Assembly: GCF_036884655.1 (NCBI RefSeq)
Contig: NC_088330.1
Span: 36,183,501-36,247,500 of the forward strand
Direction: 5' to 3'
Length of the DNA: 64,000 nucleotides
Source: Musa acuminata AAA Group
Lineage: Eukaryota > Streptophyta > Magnoliopsida > Zingiberales > Musaceae
The notes under the pieces are model-generated. The model was not told the origin of the DNA. It searched no databases and saw only the letters and a program-made list of their open reading frames with translations. The position numbers and the translations under genes were made by a program. This document shows, piece after piece, positions 1 to 11,795 of the stretch (position 1 is its first letter; each line of letters opens with the position of its first letter).

Positions 1-1745
1 TTTGTTGGATAGCTTTGTATTACGATATGCTAAAATGACTTCAACTTACTTTTCATATAAAGCTCTAGTAGGATATAGCTGAGTTAGAATACTTTTGGAA
101 GCATCTTACGAATATGAGTAATAGGGTTTCAAGTTGCTCATGTGAAAGTCGTTATGAATTTTAAGCCACATTGGTAGTTGTAACTTATATAAAACATTAC
201 CTACCATGCTGATAATCAAAAAGGGCTCTTCATACTTATGCACCAATCCCTTATGCACTTTATGCCTAAAGAACTAAAGTGATATTGGTTGGAGTTTTAC
301 CAATACCAAGTCGTCGACTTTAAACTCCTATAGTCGCCTTCCCAGATCTATCCACTTCTTTATCTTTTTTATCGTCTTTTCCAAGTAAGCCAATGTAATA
401 TATACATTTTGATATCATTTTTTTTTGCAAAGTGATATATTGACAGGCCACTTTTGATATAACTTATTACCAAGATATGGGGAGTTGACAACTATTATCC
501 CGTAATGATCCAGAATAGGCTTTTGTTGAATATAGAACTCTGCTACAAGTTGTAGGAAATTGAGCTATATCCAATAATTTCACCAAATCCTATTGACACT
601 CAATGAACAAATTTATTCTTTTAATTTGGCCATCCATCTAAGAGTAGAGGCTTGTGGATAAGTATAACTTATATCTCAACAATTTGAATAGGTCGATCTA
701 TAATTGTCCCAAGAACTATAAGTTTCGATCATTTATGATATTAAACGGGACTCTCCAATACTTCATCATCAAGTTGGTTGCTTCCTCCATTGAGCAATGT
801 AGGGGTGCGACGATGAATATTGTATACTTTGAAAACTGAGCAACCACCATGAGTATCAATCCAAGTCTCTCTACTGTCGGTAAGCTTGATATAAAGTTCA
901 AGGAAATGCTCTCTCATGACCTTTCTGGTATAAGTAATAGCTCAAAAAGTCCTATCAACTTTCGTTGCTCTACTTTATCTTATTGGCATGTAAGGCATAA
1001 CCGAACATATTCCTCCATATATGTCCCCATCTTCAGCCAATATAAGACCCTCTCCATAAGAGCCAACGTTCATTGAATACTCAGATGTCCTGCCCAAAGG
1101 GAATCATAATACTCTCTCAAAAGTTCATGCCTCAAATTGTCCGCTAGAGGAACATAAACTCTATTCTATTTAGTATAGACGAGTCCCTCCTAGACTTAAA
1201 ATTATCATACCTTATCTTTTTTGATCAATTGTATCAAAGTTACTATATGGGAATCACTGTACAATCCATCCTTGATCCTGGAAAGGAAGTTAGAGTGCAA
1301 TTGACTTGCTTAGCCTCCACCTTCAAATTACACGACATTAACTAGCTTCACTTACCTGTTTAATCATCAACTATAATATTTGCTCTTTTGGGCTTTTACT
1401 TCATTGCTATATCAAATTCAGCTAGGAAGTCTTGCTACCATGGTTACTTTAGGGAGAGCTTTTTTTGAGTTTGGAAGTAACTCAATATGATGATATCCGT
1501 CTTTAGCATAAATCATGTTTCGAGAAGGTAGTGTCGCCAAACTCGTATCACTATCATCTCCTTCTCGTGCATTGGATACCGTCGCTTAGTCTTGTTGAGC
1601 TTGTGGCTCTCGTAAGCCACCAGGTGACCTTCTTGCATAAGTACATCCGTATGAATTTCGAAAGGCTTCCCATAGTCTAATAATTTAAGTATCTATTCTT
1701 CACACACAACAACCTTAGGTCTTGAAATGCCACAAGATTATTAGA
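1..1745 (-). mobile_element. Truncated Ty3/gypsy retrotransposon (RNase H to integrase end)
   Basis: Read on the minus strand, about 1690-1380 resembles a gypsy RNase H domain (fragments such as HKLNKTKRRYPMHEKEM and SYFQTQKKLS), and about 330-100 resembles the integrase C-terminal region (KGPFLIISMVGNVLYKLQLP, then WLKIHNDFHMSNLKPYYS). Stops and frameshifts break it throughout, so it is dead. The 3' end lies beyond the left edge, and similarity stops near 1745, where the duplicated segment begins, so gag, protease and reverse transcriptase are missing. The family call rests on recognisable RNase H and integrase motifs. Exact limits are approximate. Confidence 0.7.
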
Positions 1746-2689
1746 TATTCACATGACAAGGAGAGGACCTCAACTGACAATCCTATTACTTCATAGCTTT
1801 ATCAAACATATGTAGCTTTGTCAACTGACGATCCTATTAATGTTTACTGTCGCATGCTGCAACCATCCTGATGATAGTAAAATAACAAAAAATAAAAACC
1901 CAGTTTTACCCATAATGCAAAGCTCACTCTCTCTCCATGACCGTCCCACTAATCGAAATGCCCATCCTATTTTTTTCCGCCCAAGGGGTTATAGGGGTGC
2001 TATGACAATCAATATTTTTGCAACTATAACAAGCAAAAATGACTCAAAACTAAGGTTGCTTCTCTTCCTAATTCGAAATTGTTGTCGTCCATTCCACAGA
2101 TCAATTGACTATTAAGGTTTTAAAACACCAAATATTTCATCAATTGCTCTTATCTTCCCCACAAATTGCTGCATCAGACAATTAACTACGAAGCCATTTA
2201 ATCATCACCAAATATTTAACTTCATATATCTTCTTCATCCATTTTGCCCCAAAAACTGCTGTAAGCGCTCAGAGCATCACAAAAGGAACTATTCACTAAA
2301 AGAAGGCTTCGAATTTGAAGTTGGAACACAACGGAGAATGACTGTGGTTACCTTCCAATGTTAACATTAATGGCTCTACCAATTCAACTGATTGGTTACC
2401 CTCCACATAATACCCGACTTCACCTATTCCCTGAACAAAAGAGAGCAAACCGCAAAAAAGTTGAAGGAAGGTGGCAAAGTTTTACCTTTGAGGATTTCGA
2501 TGCTGTGGTGAGCAGATCTGAATGGTTCTGAGCCAGATATTGCAGAGCTGAGGTTCCTGCACTCTACTAATGCATCACATACACATCAAATCAGCAAAAC
2601 CTAATTGTTGGCAAAGACTGGAAATGAGGCATTGTCCGTTTTCACATGCCAATTTTATCATTTTCATTATGGAATAGATATGACCATGA

Positions 2690-2944
2690 GTGGATCAGAT
2701 CATTATTGATCACATTATGAACAAAGTTTTACCAAAGTTTCAACATCTGAATGCCTGGGGGCAGGAAGAGAAGGTAGGACTAGTTTGCATTGGCGGACTG
2801 AAAGCCAACGGCTGCAATCTCCCTACCCATGTGTACAAGGAGATAGAATGCTTGGCATTTAAGTCGCCGTGTGAAAGAGCCAGCATATTAGTACACAGAT
2901 TCAGCAATCCCGATAACAAATTCACTAGCACTAATATTCATTAA
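2690..2944 (+). other. Open stretch conserved between the two duplicate copies
   Basis: An 84-codon reading frame on the plus strand stays open here and in the duplicate at 12755-12982, and the opposite strand is open as well in both copies. The peptide (NAWGQEEKVGLVCIG in both) is not recognised. Differences between the copies fall in all codon positions and often change residues, which argues against strong protein selection. It lies just downstream of the small mitochondrial-type gene and may be 3' untranslated or flanking DNA. Confidence 0.25.
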
Positions 2945-3098
2945 GTTTGGGCTTAGCGATGTCAAAGATGGCACTCACATAAATTCACACTCGCAGAAGA
3001 ATTCAGTTCGATTGAGTTCTATCCTGGTTTCTTTGTTCGTTGTACTCCTCGTATAAGCAACAAAAAAATAACCTCAGCGAAAGCCTGTTGGGTGACGT

Positions 3099-6000
3099 TC
3101 AGCTTTTTTCATCATCAGAGAACACCTTGGTCCTCCCTTTGATCTTCCTCATTGGTTGCGGAGCTGTACCTGTAGTCCACAGGAGGCACGAGTAAAGGGA
3201 CTTCGAAAGAAAATGAATTCGGCCAGTAAAACAGATGCATATCTTGTATTTCTTTTAATTAAAATTTAACAAACAACCTAACTCTGCTGGAAACTGACCA
3301 CCTTAAAAGCATAGGCAGAAACCAAACCAGCTTAACAACATGGAGATATATGCCCAGAAAGAAAATATGAAGTAATATAGTATTTTCTTCACAATATATA
3401 AAATACTAGTTTATGATATGATTAATGGATTTCTGCAGTACTTTATCTATTTTTTTCTGAGAACATCATCATGTTAAACAATGAACGTGTTGCAAGTGTG
3501 TTATGAGATCATGAAACATATACCTGAGTTTGTTAACTTTGGCTTCCATTTCATTGGCCGACTTAAGCTTCAGAGTTAGCTCATACAAGGTTAACTGGTC
3601 AATCGGAAAGCTTTGGAGGTGAGAGATGGGGCCATCGATACAGTCATGTGGATAAAAATAAATAAATGCCTGCAGAAATTACACCTTTCATAAAGGGTTA
3701 TATAAGATCCATATTTTGCAATCCAGTAAGGCCAGTGTTGTGGCTTAAGTACTGGTTAGAGGTTTATTCCAACACTACTAAAAAAGTTGCAAATTTGGCA
3801 TAGCTGACTTTAACCTAAAAGCTATCTACATTGTGCTCCAGGTGTTCAAGCAGATGCTTTGTCTGAAGGCACCAAACACATGACTAGCATAAGCACCCAA
3901 GTCTTACTCTATTGTAAAAAAAAAAAAATTGTGCCCAAAAATGGACCGAACTGCTTTGTAAATAGTAAAAGGGAAAATAAACAGGCCATTAAGGCATAAG
4001 TACACAATAAATCACTTAGTGTACCGAGAAACTAGTCATGGCGATGTAGAACAGAGTAAGGAAGTAAAGAGAAAGAGAAGTGTGAGATAAGAGAGGAGAA
4101 TAAGAGACTACATAAGATATAATTCTTTTCATTCAAATCTGAAAATGCTTGATCCATTGACAAGCTCCACTATTTATAAGGGTTTAGGAGCCTTGGTATA
4201 ATTAATCAAGACATTGATTCTCAAGAATAATCTCTTACAAAATTAGTATGCTTTTTAGAAATCCAAACTGTGACTTCTAGGATACCTAAGTACTAAATGA
4301 GTGCACTTAATACAATAATGTAATTAATACAAAAAGAGTATCTATAAAGACAAAGAGATTTTTTTTAAAAATTTCAATAACTCTTAGAATTTCTGGGCCA
4401 ACTAATTGATGACTTTTTGTTGATTTCTTTGCCTAGAATAAACTTTTATGAAATCCTTTGTAAAGCTATATGACTCTCCATCATTCTTCCCTGATGAAAA
4501 AGAACTCGATCCCGAAGAGTGATTTGCAAGGTACTGGTCCAATAAGTCTAGTGAAAAGTCACAAAGTTCCTCGCAACTAATCCAAGTGGTACCAAAAACT
4601 GGACGTTCACGTCACTTGACACGAAAGTGTTGAGCAATGCTAGTAGCAGACATGACAAGATGATCATCAAAATTGACCTCTACGTCAGTCTTGTGTTGTG
4701 GGAGAATCGGTGCTTTGGGAGGATTGTCACTTGCAAGAACACCGATAGATAGAGAAGGCTCAAAAGTATCATGATATGGAGTTAAATCCTCCATATTGAA
4801 AACTAGACTAACATTTAGGTCGAAAGGCAAATCAAGTATATATGCATTAGATCTTAGTTTTTGAATAATGGGGAAAGGACCAATGGCTTGAAACTCTTGG
4901 CTTCTACGATGTGCATTAACAGCAAGCTTGTAACTTTCATTACCTAAGGTAATTTTACATCAAATCTTGATATGCAAATCATGAATATGTTGAGCGAAGG
5001 AGTGGACTAGTTCCGAGGCACGATAGCCAAGTAAAATAGGTGCAAGGTCAATGGGGGTGCAAGGAGTATAGCCAAGGACAATTTGAAATGAGCTTTTTCT
5101 GATGGAGTAGTTGATAGTGTTATTGTATGCAAATTCTATAGGAGATAAAGTTAAGTTCTAGTTTCTGAGTTTCACCCCAACTAAACAACTAAGAAGAATT
5201 TCCAAGGAACGATTAACAACCTCAGTTTGACCATTAGTTTGGGGGTGAAAGGCAAAGAGAACTTCAATGTTGTGCCAAATTGTTTTCACAAAATTTTCCA
5301 AAAGTAGCTAACAAATTTCACATCCTTATCGGACACCATGGTTAAAGGCAAGCCATCTAATTTAACCACTTCCCGAAAGAACAATTTAGCAATGTCTGAG
5401 ACGTCGTTGGTCTTGTTACGTACGATAAAGTGGGCCATTTTTTAAAATTGATCAACAACAACTAGAATAGAGTTATGGCTACAGGTTGTTTTGGGAAGTC
5501 AAAGGGCAAAATCTAAACTCGCATCTTGCCATGGTGAAGGCAAAATAAGTAATGGGGTGTATGGGCCAGTATTGTGTTTGCGAGTTTTGGCAAATTGCTA
5601 GGTGCGATACTACGACATCACCCAAGCAACATCTCGCTTTAAGGAACGCCAGTAAAATTTATCCTCGACTATTGCAATGATCTTGTCTCGACCTAGGTAA
5701 CCTGTTAATCCACTGATGTGCATTTTCCCAACAAGGAAGTCACGAAAGGAGGATCGGGGAACACACAATCTAATAGATTGAAAAAGGTAACCACCCTTAA
5801 GAATGAAATCCGTATGTTCACAATGGTTTCCATCTTGAACTTCTCAATATATGTGATTAAAGTCTGTATATTACGTATACTCTTATTTTAATTGCTCGAA
5901 TCCTATGACCTTGACACTCATGGTAAATACTAGATAGGAATGTAGAAATTCTACTAAAGGCATTGACAACTTTATTTTGAATGTCAAAACAATGCTTAAT

Positions 6001-9000
6001 TACAAAAGAGTATTCGCGGAGAAACTCAACCCACTTGGCATGTCGAGCACTTAACTTCTTTTGGGCATTTAAGTACCTTAGGTCCTGGTAGTTAGACAAC
6101 AAGACAAACTCTTACGACGGAAGGTAATATCGCTAATACCTAAGACATTGCACAATCGCGTAGAATTTTGCCATAGGCAATAAGTTGACCCTCTTGACTA
6201 TGAATTCCTCCTATGCCTATACCGGAGGCATCACAAGTAACCTCAAAGGGTTTACTAAAGCCAGGGTGCCTAAGAATAGAAGTGGTGGTCATTTTTATTT
6301 TGATGTCAGCAAAGGCTTTGGTAGCAGCCCGAGTCCAAGAAAACTCATCTTTCTTTAGGTAATCGATAATAGGTGTCATGATAGAACCAAACCCTCTAAC
6401 GGATCTCCTATAAAAAGAGACTAATCCATGGAAACTACGAATCTCAGAAAGGGTTTTAGGCTCAAGCCATTCTAAAATGACATGGATTTTTTCTGGATCA
6501 GGGGCAACACCTTGGGCAGAAATGATAAAGCTTAGGGATAGGACATGAGTTTGTATGAACTAACACTTTTTAGGATTGGCATAGAGCTTAGCAACTCAAA
6601 GGGTAGTAAGAATCTATCGAAGATGTTCTAAATGATTCTCTTTGGTCTTCCTAAAGATCAAGATGCCATCAAAGTATATTACAACAAATTTGCTTATGTA
6701 GGGTTGTAAAACTTGGTTCATGAAGCACATGAAAATTCTTGGGGCATTAGATAGACCAAAGGGCATGACTAGCCAATCATATATGCCATCAAGTTTTCAA
6801 TGTTGTTTTCTACTCGTCACCAAGTCTAATATAAATTTGTCGTATCCGCTTCTTAGGTTAATTTTTGAAAACCAACTAAATCCAACGAGAAGGTCTAATA
6901 TCTCCTCAAGTTGAAGAATCAATTTTCGAAAACCAACTAGATCCGGCAAGAAGGTCTAGCATCCCCTCAAGATGAGGAATCAGGAAGTGATATTTTATTG
7001 TTACTTTGTTGATTGTTCGGCTATCCACACATGTCCTCCACGACCCATCTTTCTTAGGGGTTAACAAGGCAATGATAGCGCAAGGACTGAGGTAAGCCTT
7101 TAGCCAAAAGTTAAACTTGTTTGTTTAATGCGACTCCATGGATAGGATGTCATAATAAATCTCATTTTGGTAATCGCCCATTTTGATTGATATTAGGCAT
7201 CTCTCAATCAAGAGTAGAATTGTTTTGTCAACCCAGGCTATTTTGAATGGGGTCGGATGTGACCCTACCTTAAGGTTTAGTCTCTTGATAGCAGATTTTG
7301 AGGCTACTACATTCATAGTGCTATTCCCATCAATAGCTAATTTGCTAGTTCTTTCCCGCTTCAAATAAAAATATGGAAGATACTGTCCTCTTTCATTTAT
7401 TGGAATCACTAGCGGTAGAGAGAACAATACGAACAACATTAACATGGGCATCTTCAATTTCTAGTTCATTTTCATCACCTGAGTAGGCTTTGGATTCAAT
7501 TACTTGATCTACTTCCTCGATTTGATCTTTTGATTCTTGTTTTAAGGTAAGGGTATGTTGAGGACAATGAGAGATAATATGACCTCTAATATGGTAATAA
7601 TGATACTGGATTGAAAACAACTAGTTTAAGAATGAGTAGTTGAATGAGTAGGATGATTCTTGGTTGGGCCAGGATTGTTGCTAGTAGTGGGGATTTTTGA
7701 CTTGATAGAGCCACTACTTGGGGTAGATTGGGTAATAGTTCTAGTGTTGAGAGATTGAGATGATACTTAACGAATTGGATAAAGTTTGATGTACTTCTCA
7801 AACTTACGAGCTCGTCAGGAAGCTTCCTCCATAGTGTTAGGGAAACTAAAAGAGACTTCCGTTGGATGTCAAACCTCGACCCATTAACAAATCTTCATAT
7901 AGTGATAATTTAGTCCTCTTATATTTCACACCTAAGTAAAAGTTCCTCAAATTGGGCCAAATACTCTGCTACACTAGAATTCAATTGTTTAGGTTTAACA
8001 ATTGTTCAACCAATTGGCTTCGAAAGTAGTTGGTAAATATTTTTCCCTAAGTTTTTGTTTCATGACTTCTCATTGAGTGATGGGAGGCTCTCGACGTTGT
8101 TCGAAACTACATTGGATATATTGTCAATATTTCCTAATGGACCCTATTAGTTTTATTTTTGCAAATCGTACATGTTCAATATCAATCATTCCATATCATT
8201 CAAAGTAGACTTTCATGCTATCTAACCAGTCAATAAACACATTTGGGTCAAACCTACCATCAAAGTCCGACACATCCACTTTGACTCTTCTAGTCATTTC
8301 CTCAAAATTGTCAGCAAACCGAACTTGTTAGCCCCTTACTCGGGTTTGTGGATTTCTAGTAGGTTCTAAAAATTCATCGTTGAGGTTAAGGCTTGGTCAT
8401 CGGGAATTGTTGGAGCATAACTGTGAACAAGTGCCCTATAGGTAGACCTAGGATTTGTTCGGATTGGGGCTTGGGGATTAGGTAAAATTCTTTGATTTAA
8501 AGTTATGGATTATGAAGAATAGATATGTTTCGACCCATCAACCTCCTCATTCATGGGTTGTTTTTCAAGATGTTAAAGAGTTCTTAGGACCTAGGTAATT
8601 TAGTCACATAACTGGTTCAACATCATGTCATGATCTGCTAGCTTGATTCTAAGGGTGTCTACCTCACTCTATTGATTTAGAGATTCATAATGATTGGTTT
8701 GGTATTCACCTCGTCGATTCATGATTCTAATGCTATCGACAAATTACCTTTTGGTAATGAGGTTGTTAATTGTTGTAATGTAGAAAATAGAAACAAAGTT
8801 TCAATGGTTCTTATTTTGTTCCTCACTTTTTTTGTTTTTTGACAACCTTCAAGGGTTCAAATTTTAATGGTAGTGTAGTCATAACTAAAGGGTTGAGAGA
8901 GGGTGATAAAAAAAAGGCGAGAAAACAAGGGGAGATTGATCAAGACCATAATCTAATGAGATATACGATTTTTCTTTCCAACAAAAAAAAATCATTAGTA

Positions 9001-10634
9001 AAATTTTCAAAAATTTACCCGACACTGAGACCTATGTAGTCCATCAATTCCATAAGAATAGTCGGCCCAAAGTTCAACTCCACATGCAAGGGGTTGACGT
9101 TGGAAGTGCAAGGATCCTTTAGTGTTGATCAAAGCTTTTGTTACTAGTTGAAATCCAATGGGGTATAGGGCAGATTTCTTAATGGGCTCTGATACCACAT
9201 TGATGTAGAAACAGAGCAGGAAAGTAAAGAGAAAGAGAGGGGAAGAGAAAGAAAGAGAAGTATGTAATAAGGGAGGAGAGTACGAGACTAGAGAAGATGC
9301 AACTTTTTTCATTCATAACTAAAAATGTTTAATCCATTGACAAGCTCCACTATCTATAATGTTTTGGGAGGCTTAGTACAATTAATGAAGACAGTGATTC
9401 CCAAGAGTAATCTCTTAGGAAATTAGTATGATTTTTAGAAATTCAAAATGTGACTTCTAGGATACCTAAATAGTAAATGAGTGCACTTGATACAAAAGGA
9501 GTCCCTATAAAAACCAAATGACCTTTTTTTTTAATTTTCAACACAATTCTTAAAATTTCTAGACCAACTGATTGACGACTTTTTGTTGATTTCTTTGCCT
9601 TGAATAAACCTTTTGAAATATTTTGTAAAGCTAGATGATTCTCCATCACATGGTTACTGATCAATGCTCGCTAACCTGTGTGATAAAGATAGCAATTAAT
9701 AACAACGGAATGAACATAAACTGTAAGTACATGACATGTATATTTGTATGTGTAAGAATAATCCTCGGACTCAATCTGATTGAAACACCAAACGAATGAT
9801 GTTTTCATGACAAAATTGTATGCGAGATGAGTGAACATTTCATTGCAGAATCCAAACATTTCATCACACAAAGCTGGCTTCTGATATAAATTCACACAAG
9901 TTAATTATGTAAGATGAGTTTCTTAGTAGAACAATCCAGTTTAGGAGAAAGACAAACTACAAATGGTGGCAATCAAGAAACGGAATAAGAAATACATATT
10001 TTTTTTAAGCCTGATCTATACGATTGTCATTTCTCAAATTGGGGACTTGAATTGACTGATACGGTACTGATTTATGAAGAAGCGATGACATCGCCAGAAA
10101 CTAAAAATCTGACGCCTTGATCACATAAATTTATAATAGTTATAGTAACATCAACTATAAATTCGAAAGCTCCCAAAAGAATATCAATATGAGGCCACAA
10201 AATATATATCAAGAACAAGTCAAAAGGATATCTGCTTCATTACCTTCCACGAAATAAGCGGAGGGAGACAAGACAGGATCGCTAGTGAACGACAAGATCT
10301 CGTCCACTGTCATCGGATTGGTGAACTTGCTGACGAGCTCGACGACACCAGGGGGGCGCCCGCGGCGCGGAACCCAGTAGGAGGAGCCAGGGATGAAGGG
10401 AAGCCAATCGGGAGCGGATCTGCGAACTATCATGGTGTGTATGGCTTCCTCGAGGCGTAGCATCCCGAAGACCTCGATCTCCGAGGAGGGATCCTCCGCC
10501 TCGATCTCCGGCTGGACGAGGTCTACCTTCTCGTCGGGACGGCCGGAGAGGCGACGAAGGCTGAAAGGGCGGGCGGCAGTAGTGAGGCTGGGCGAGGCTC
10601 CGGCTACGGTTCTGGCAGAGAGCAACCAAGCCAT
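3099..10634 (-). CDS. Small plant-specific, probably mitochondrial protein (copy 1)
   Basis: Two exons on the minus strand: 10634-10244 and 3169-3099 (about 153 aa). The donor is GAAG|GTAATG and the acceptor CTACAG|GT; phase 1 is kept across the junction. The start chosen is the ATG of [17 protein letters not shown], the first Met conserved in copy 2 with a good CGATGG context. The N-terminus is rich in Arg, Ser and Ala and lacks acids, like a mitochondrial presequence. The core carries [19 protein letters not shown] and [13 protein letters not shown], which recall a family of small uncharacterised plant proteins (At5g47455-like, from memory). The end is acidic (SDDEKS). Molecular function is unknown. 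The roughly 7 kb intron holds the whole Ty3/gypsy insertion, so expression may be affected although the coding sequence is intact. Copy 2 matches the family-like SSSYFVEG better; here it reads SPSAYFVEG. Confidence 0.75.
3524..3669 (-). other. Exon-like open segment inside the intron of copy 1
   Basis: On the minus strand a 146 nt segment is bounded by a canonical acceptor (TTTCTGCAG|G) and donor (CTCAG|GTATATG) and reads open throughout, with a coiled-coil-like end ([20 protein letters not shown]). Its phase (0 to 2) does not fit the first exon of the surrounding gene: joined to it, a stop follows after a few codons. The matching segment in copy 2 (about 13560-13728) has a net 2 nt insertion that shifts the frame to a stop, and its donor is GC. 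It may be a decaying alternative exon, an exon of an older gene, or chance. I do not recognise the peptide. Confidence 0.3.
4042..4483 (-). repeat. 3' LTR of the Ty3/gypsy element
   Basis: About 442 bp aligned to 9201-9648 along its whole length. Shared blocks include AAGTAAAGAGAAAGAGA, TTGATCCATTGACAAGCTCC-like text and CTAGGATACCTAA. The two LTRs differ by many substitutions and several small indels, so the insertion is not recent. The left end begins CGATGTAGAA where the partner has TGATGTAGAA. Confidence 0.93.
4880..7124 (-). pseudogene. Reverse transcriptase, RNase H and integrase region of the Ty3/gypsy element
   Basis: In minus order: reverse transcriptase with [12 protein letters not shown] (about 6767-6732) and the catalytic box at 6676-6662, where the usual YFDD reads YFDG; RNase H with [14 protein letters not shown] (about 6247-6206) and [20 protein letters not shown] (about 6053-5997); integrase with [10 protein letters not shown] and LVVVDQF (about 5540-5440) and [12 protein letters not shown] (about 5360-5325). 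Frameshifts and stops separate the pieces. The second catalytic Asp of the reverse transcriptase is replaced by Gly, so even a repaired frame would lack activity. Confidence 0.8.
7125..8720 (-). pseudogene. gag and protease region of the Ty3/gypsy element
   Basis: Minus-strand gag starts near 8720 ([14 protein letters not shown]) and is broken by stops and shifts. A CCHC-like zinc knuckle remnant at about 7617-7560 ([16 protein letters not shown]) has its first cysteine positions changed. Downstream, about 7360-7125, is a retroviral-type aspartic protease-like region; the usual DSG catalytic triad reads DGN in [12 protein letters not shown]. This would nucleate and process virus-like particles in an active element; here it is decayed. 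Confidence 0.75.
9185..9197 (-). other. Primer-binding site for initiator Met-tRNA
   Basis: The minus strand reads TGGTATCAGAGCC three bases inside the 5' LTR. This is the classical plant retrotransposon primer-binding site complementary to the 3' end of tRNA-iMet. It fixes the element's orientation. Confidence 0.9.
9201..9648 (-). repeat. 5' LTR of the Ty3/gypsy element
   Basis: 448 bp starting TGATGTAGAA and ending CTCCATCA on the plus strand, immediately followed by the target duplication CATGG. In element orientation this is the upstream LTR, because the primer-binding site lies just inside it and the coding domains run leftwards from it. Confidence 0.93.
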
Positions 10635-10870
10635 CGAAGGGGAGACGGGAAGACGAAGAGAGGGCGAGGAAGAACGATCGATAAGGATCAAGTAATCGGG
10701 TAGGCAGCTGGATCTGCATCCTACCCGCTTTAGTACCGGGTCAATGCGGATCCGAGTTGGATGGTGAAGGTTATGCTTGCATGGTATGCGGATTTATAAT
10801 GGATCCGAAATATCAAAACGATACGGTCATCAGGAAAAAAGTGTGCAGAACTTACTCCAAGAAGAAATGA

Positions 10871-11795
10871 GGACCGTTGGCAATAAGAAGAGTGTTTCCT
10901 TCCCATTTGTCTTCGTGTGTAATTTTGTCCTAAAACTCTTTTGTGGCCCATAGACATTTTTCTCCTGAATTTATCGGCTATATAATTAAGAAAATCGAAA
11001 AGTTAATGCTTATAGCAGATTGAAAAGTTATGATCGTCGCAAGGTATTGAGATGTTTGACATTTTTTAAATATCACAACGAGGTCAAAGTGCCATTCCAA
11101 GATCCATTTATGTTTTGTGTCACATATGTGAAAATGACTAGTCCGGGTAGTTTTGCCCATGTAGCGATACAACAAGCTAAGTAAATACATGTCGTTTGTG
11201 AGTGAAATCCTTCTACTGCACTGTTTGCAAAGTAAAACAAATGTAATCAGTTTGCAACAAGCGAATAAACAAACATTCAGTCCCAAAGTCTAGCTTTGCA
11301 AAGCATAACAAATGTAATTGGGTTTGTCTCAAGAATCCTTCTGCTGAGTTTTTTTTTTGGTTTGCTGGATCAGATGAGAATGATGGTGTTTTAGTTCATT
11401 TTTCCTCCTACAATTAAAGTTTAATTTTTCTTTTGAAAAAAGAATTTGGTCATCCAAGCTTCTTAAGTAGCTAAGGTCATTCCAACACTTCAAATCCAAT
11501 ATCTCACAGGGATTCAACTTCCATCCATGCAAAATTGTGTCTTTTGGCATGGCGCCAAAAAGCCTACGGTAGGTTAAGAGGTGTTTCGACATGCTGATAA
11601 ATGATAATTTTTACGTGAGGAATAGCAAACATGGAAGAATATTACAACATTGTCACTATGAAGGCTTGACAACTTTACTCGATTATCCTTGTGGTACACA
11701 CTTTTGTCTCCAAATTCCAAAGGTTGGCAAGTCATGCTCCATCAATATTTGGCGTCATCACAACACATGAAAATGATCCAAACAAAAAACCTACA
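10871..11795. other. Spacer between the two duplicate copies
   Basis: About 0.9 kb with no match to either duplicate arm that I can see. It has two minus-strand open frames of 87-102 codons with no recognised motif and no duplicate partner. No RNA gene, clear repeat or promoter was recognised. It may be what remains of the sequence at the original duplication junction. Confidence 0.5.

Larger units (their letters stand above)
4042..9648 (-). mobile_element. Ty3/gypsy LTR retrotransposon, structurally complete but coding-dead
   Basis: A 5.6 kb element lies in minus orientation with two LTRs (4042-4483 and 9201-9648), TG...CA ends on the right LTR (CG...CA on the left through a T to C change), and a 5 bp target duplication CATGG at 4037-4041 and 9649-9653. 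Just inside the 5' LTR is a primer-binding site matching initiator Met-tRNA; a purine tract abuts the 3' LTR (AGGGAAGAA, 4484-4492 reverse). The domain order gag, zinc knuckle, protease, reverse transcriptase, RNase H, integrase is that of Ty3/gypsy. Many stops and a mutated reverse transcriptase catalytic motif show it cannot move on its own. It sits in the intron of the copy 1 gene. The empty site AACTAGTCATGGTTACTG survives at 14089-14106 in copy 2. Confidence 0.95.
1746..10870. repeat. Tandem segmental duplication, copy 1 (interrupted by a retrotransposon)
   Basis: Once the element at 4042-9648 is removed, this stretch of about 3.5 kb matches 11796-15350 almost base for base with scattered substitutions and small indels. 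Shared landmarks run in the same order: the TTTTACCCATAATGCAAAG block (1912 and 11944), the conserved open stretch at 2690-2944 and 12727-12982, the small final exon, the AACTAGTCATGG insertion site, and the large GC-rich first exon. The homology fades near 1745 and near 10870. The two copies are direct repeats separated by about 0.9 kb of unrelated sequence. Confidence 0.9.

Noticed and set aside
9671..9895. Minus-strand frame open in both duplicate copies (QKPALC...HLAYNF)
   Set aside because: Differences between copies are nearly all residue-changing and the stretch lies in an intron, so protein selection is unlikely.
10282..10719. 145-codon minus-strand frame overlapping exon 1 of the small mitochondrial-type gene
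   Set aside because: It is an alternative frame of the GC-rich exon; only the other frame is conserved with copy 2 and spliced sensibly.
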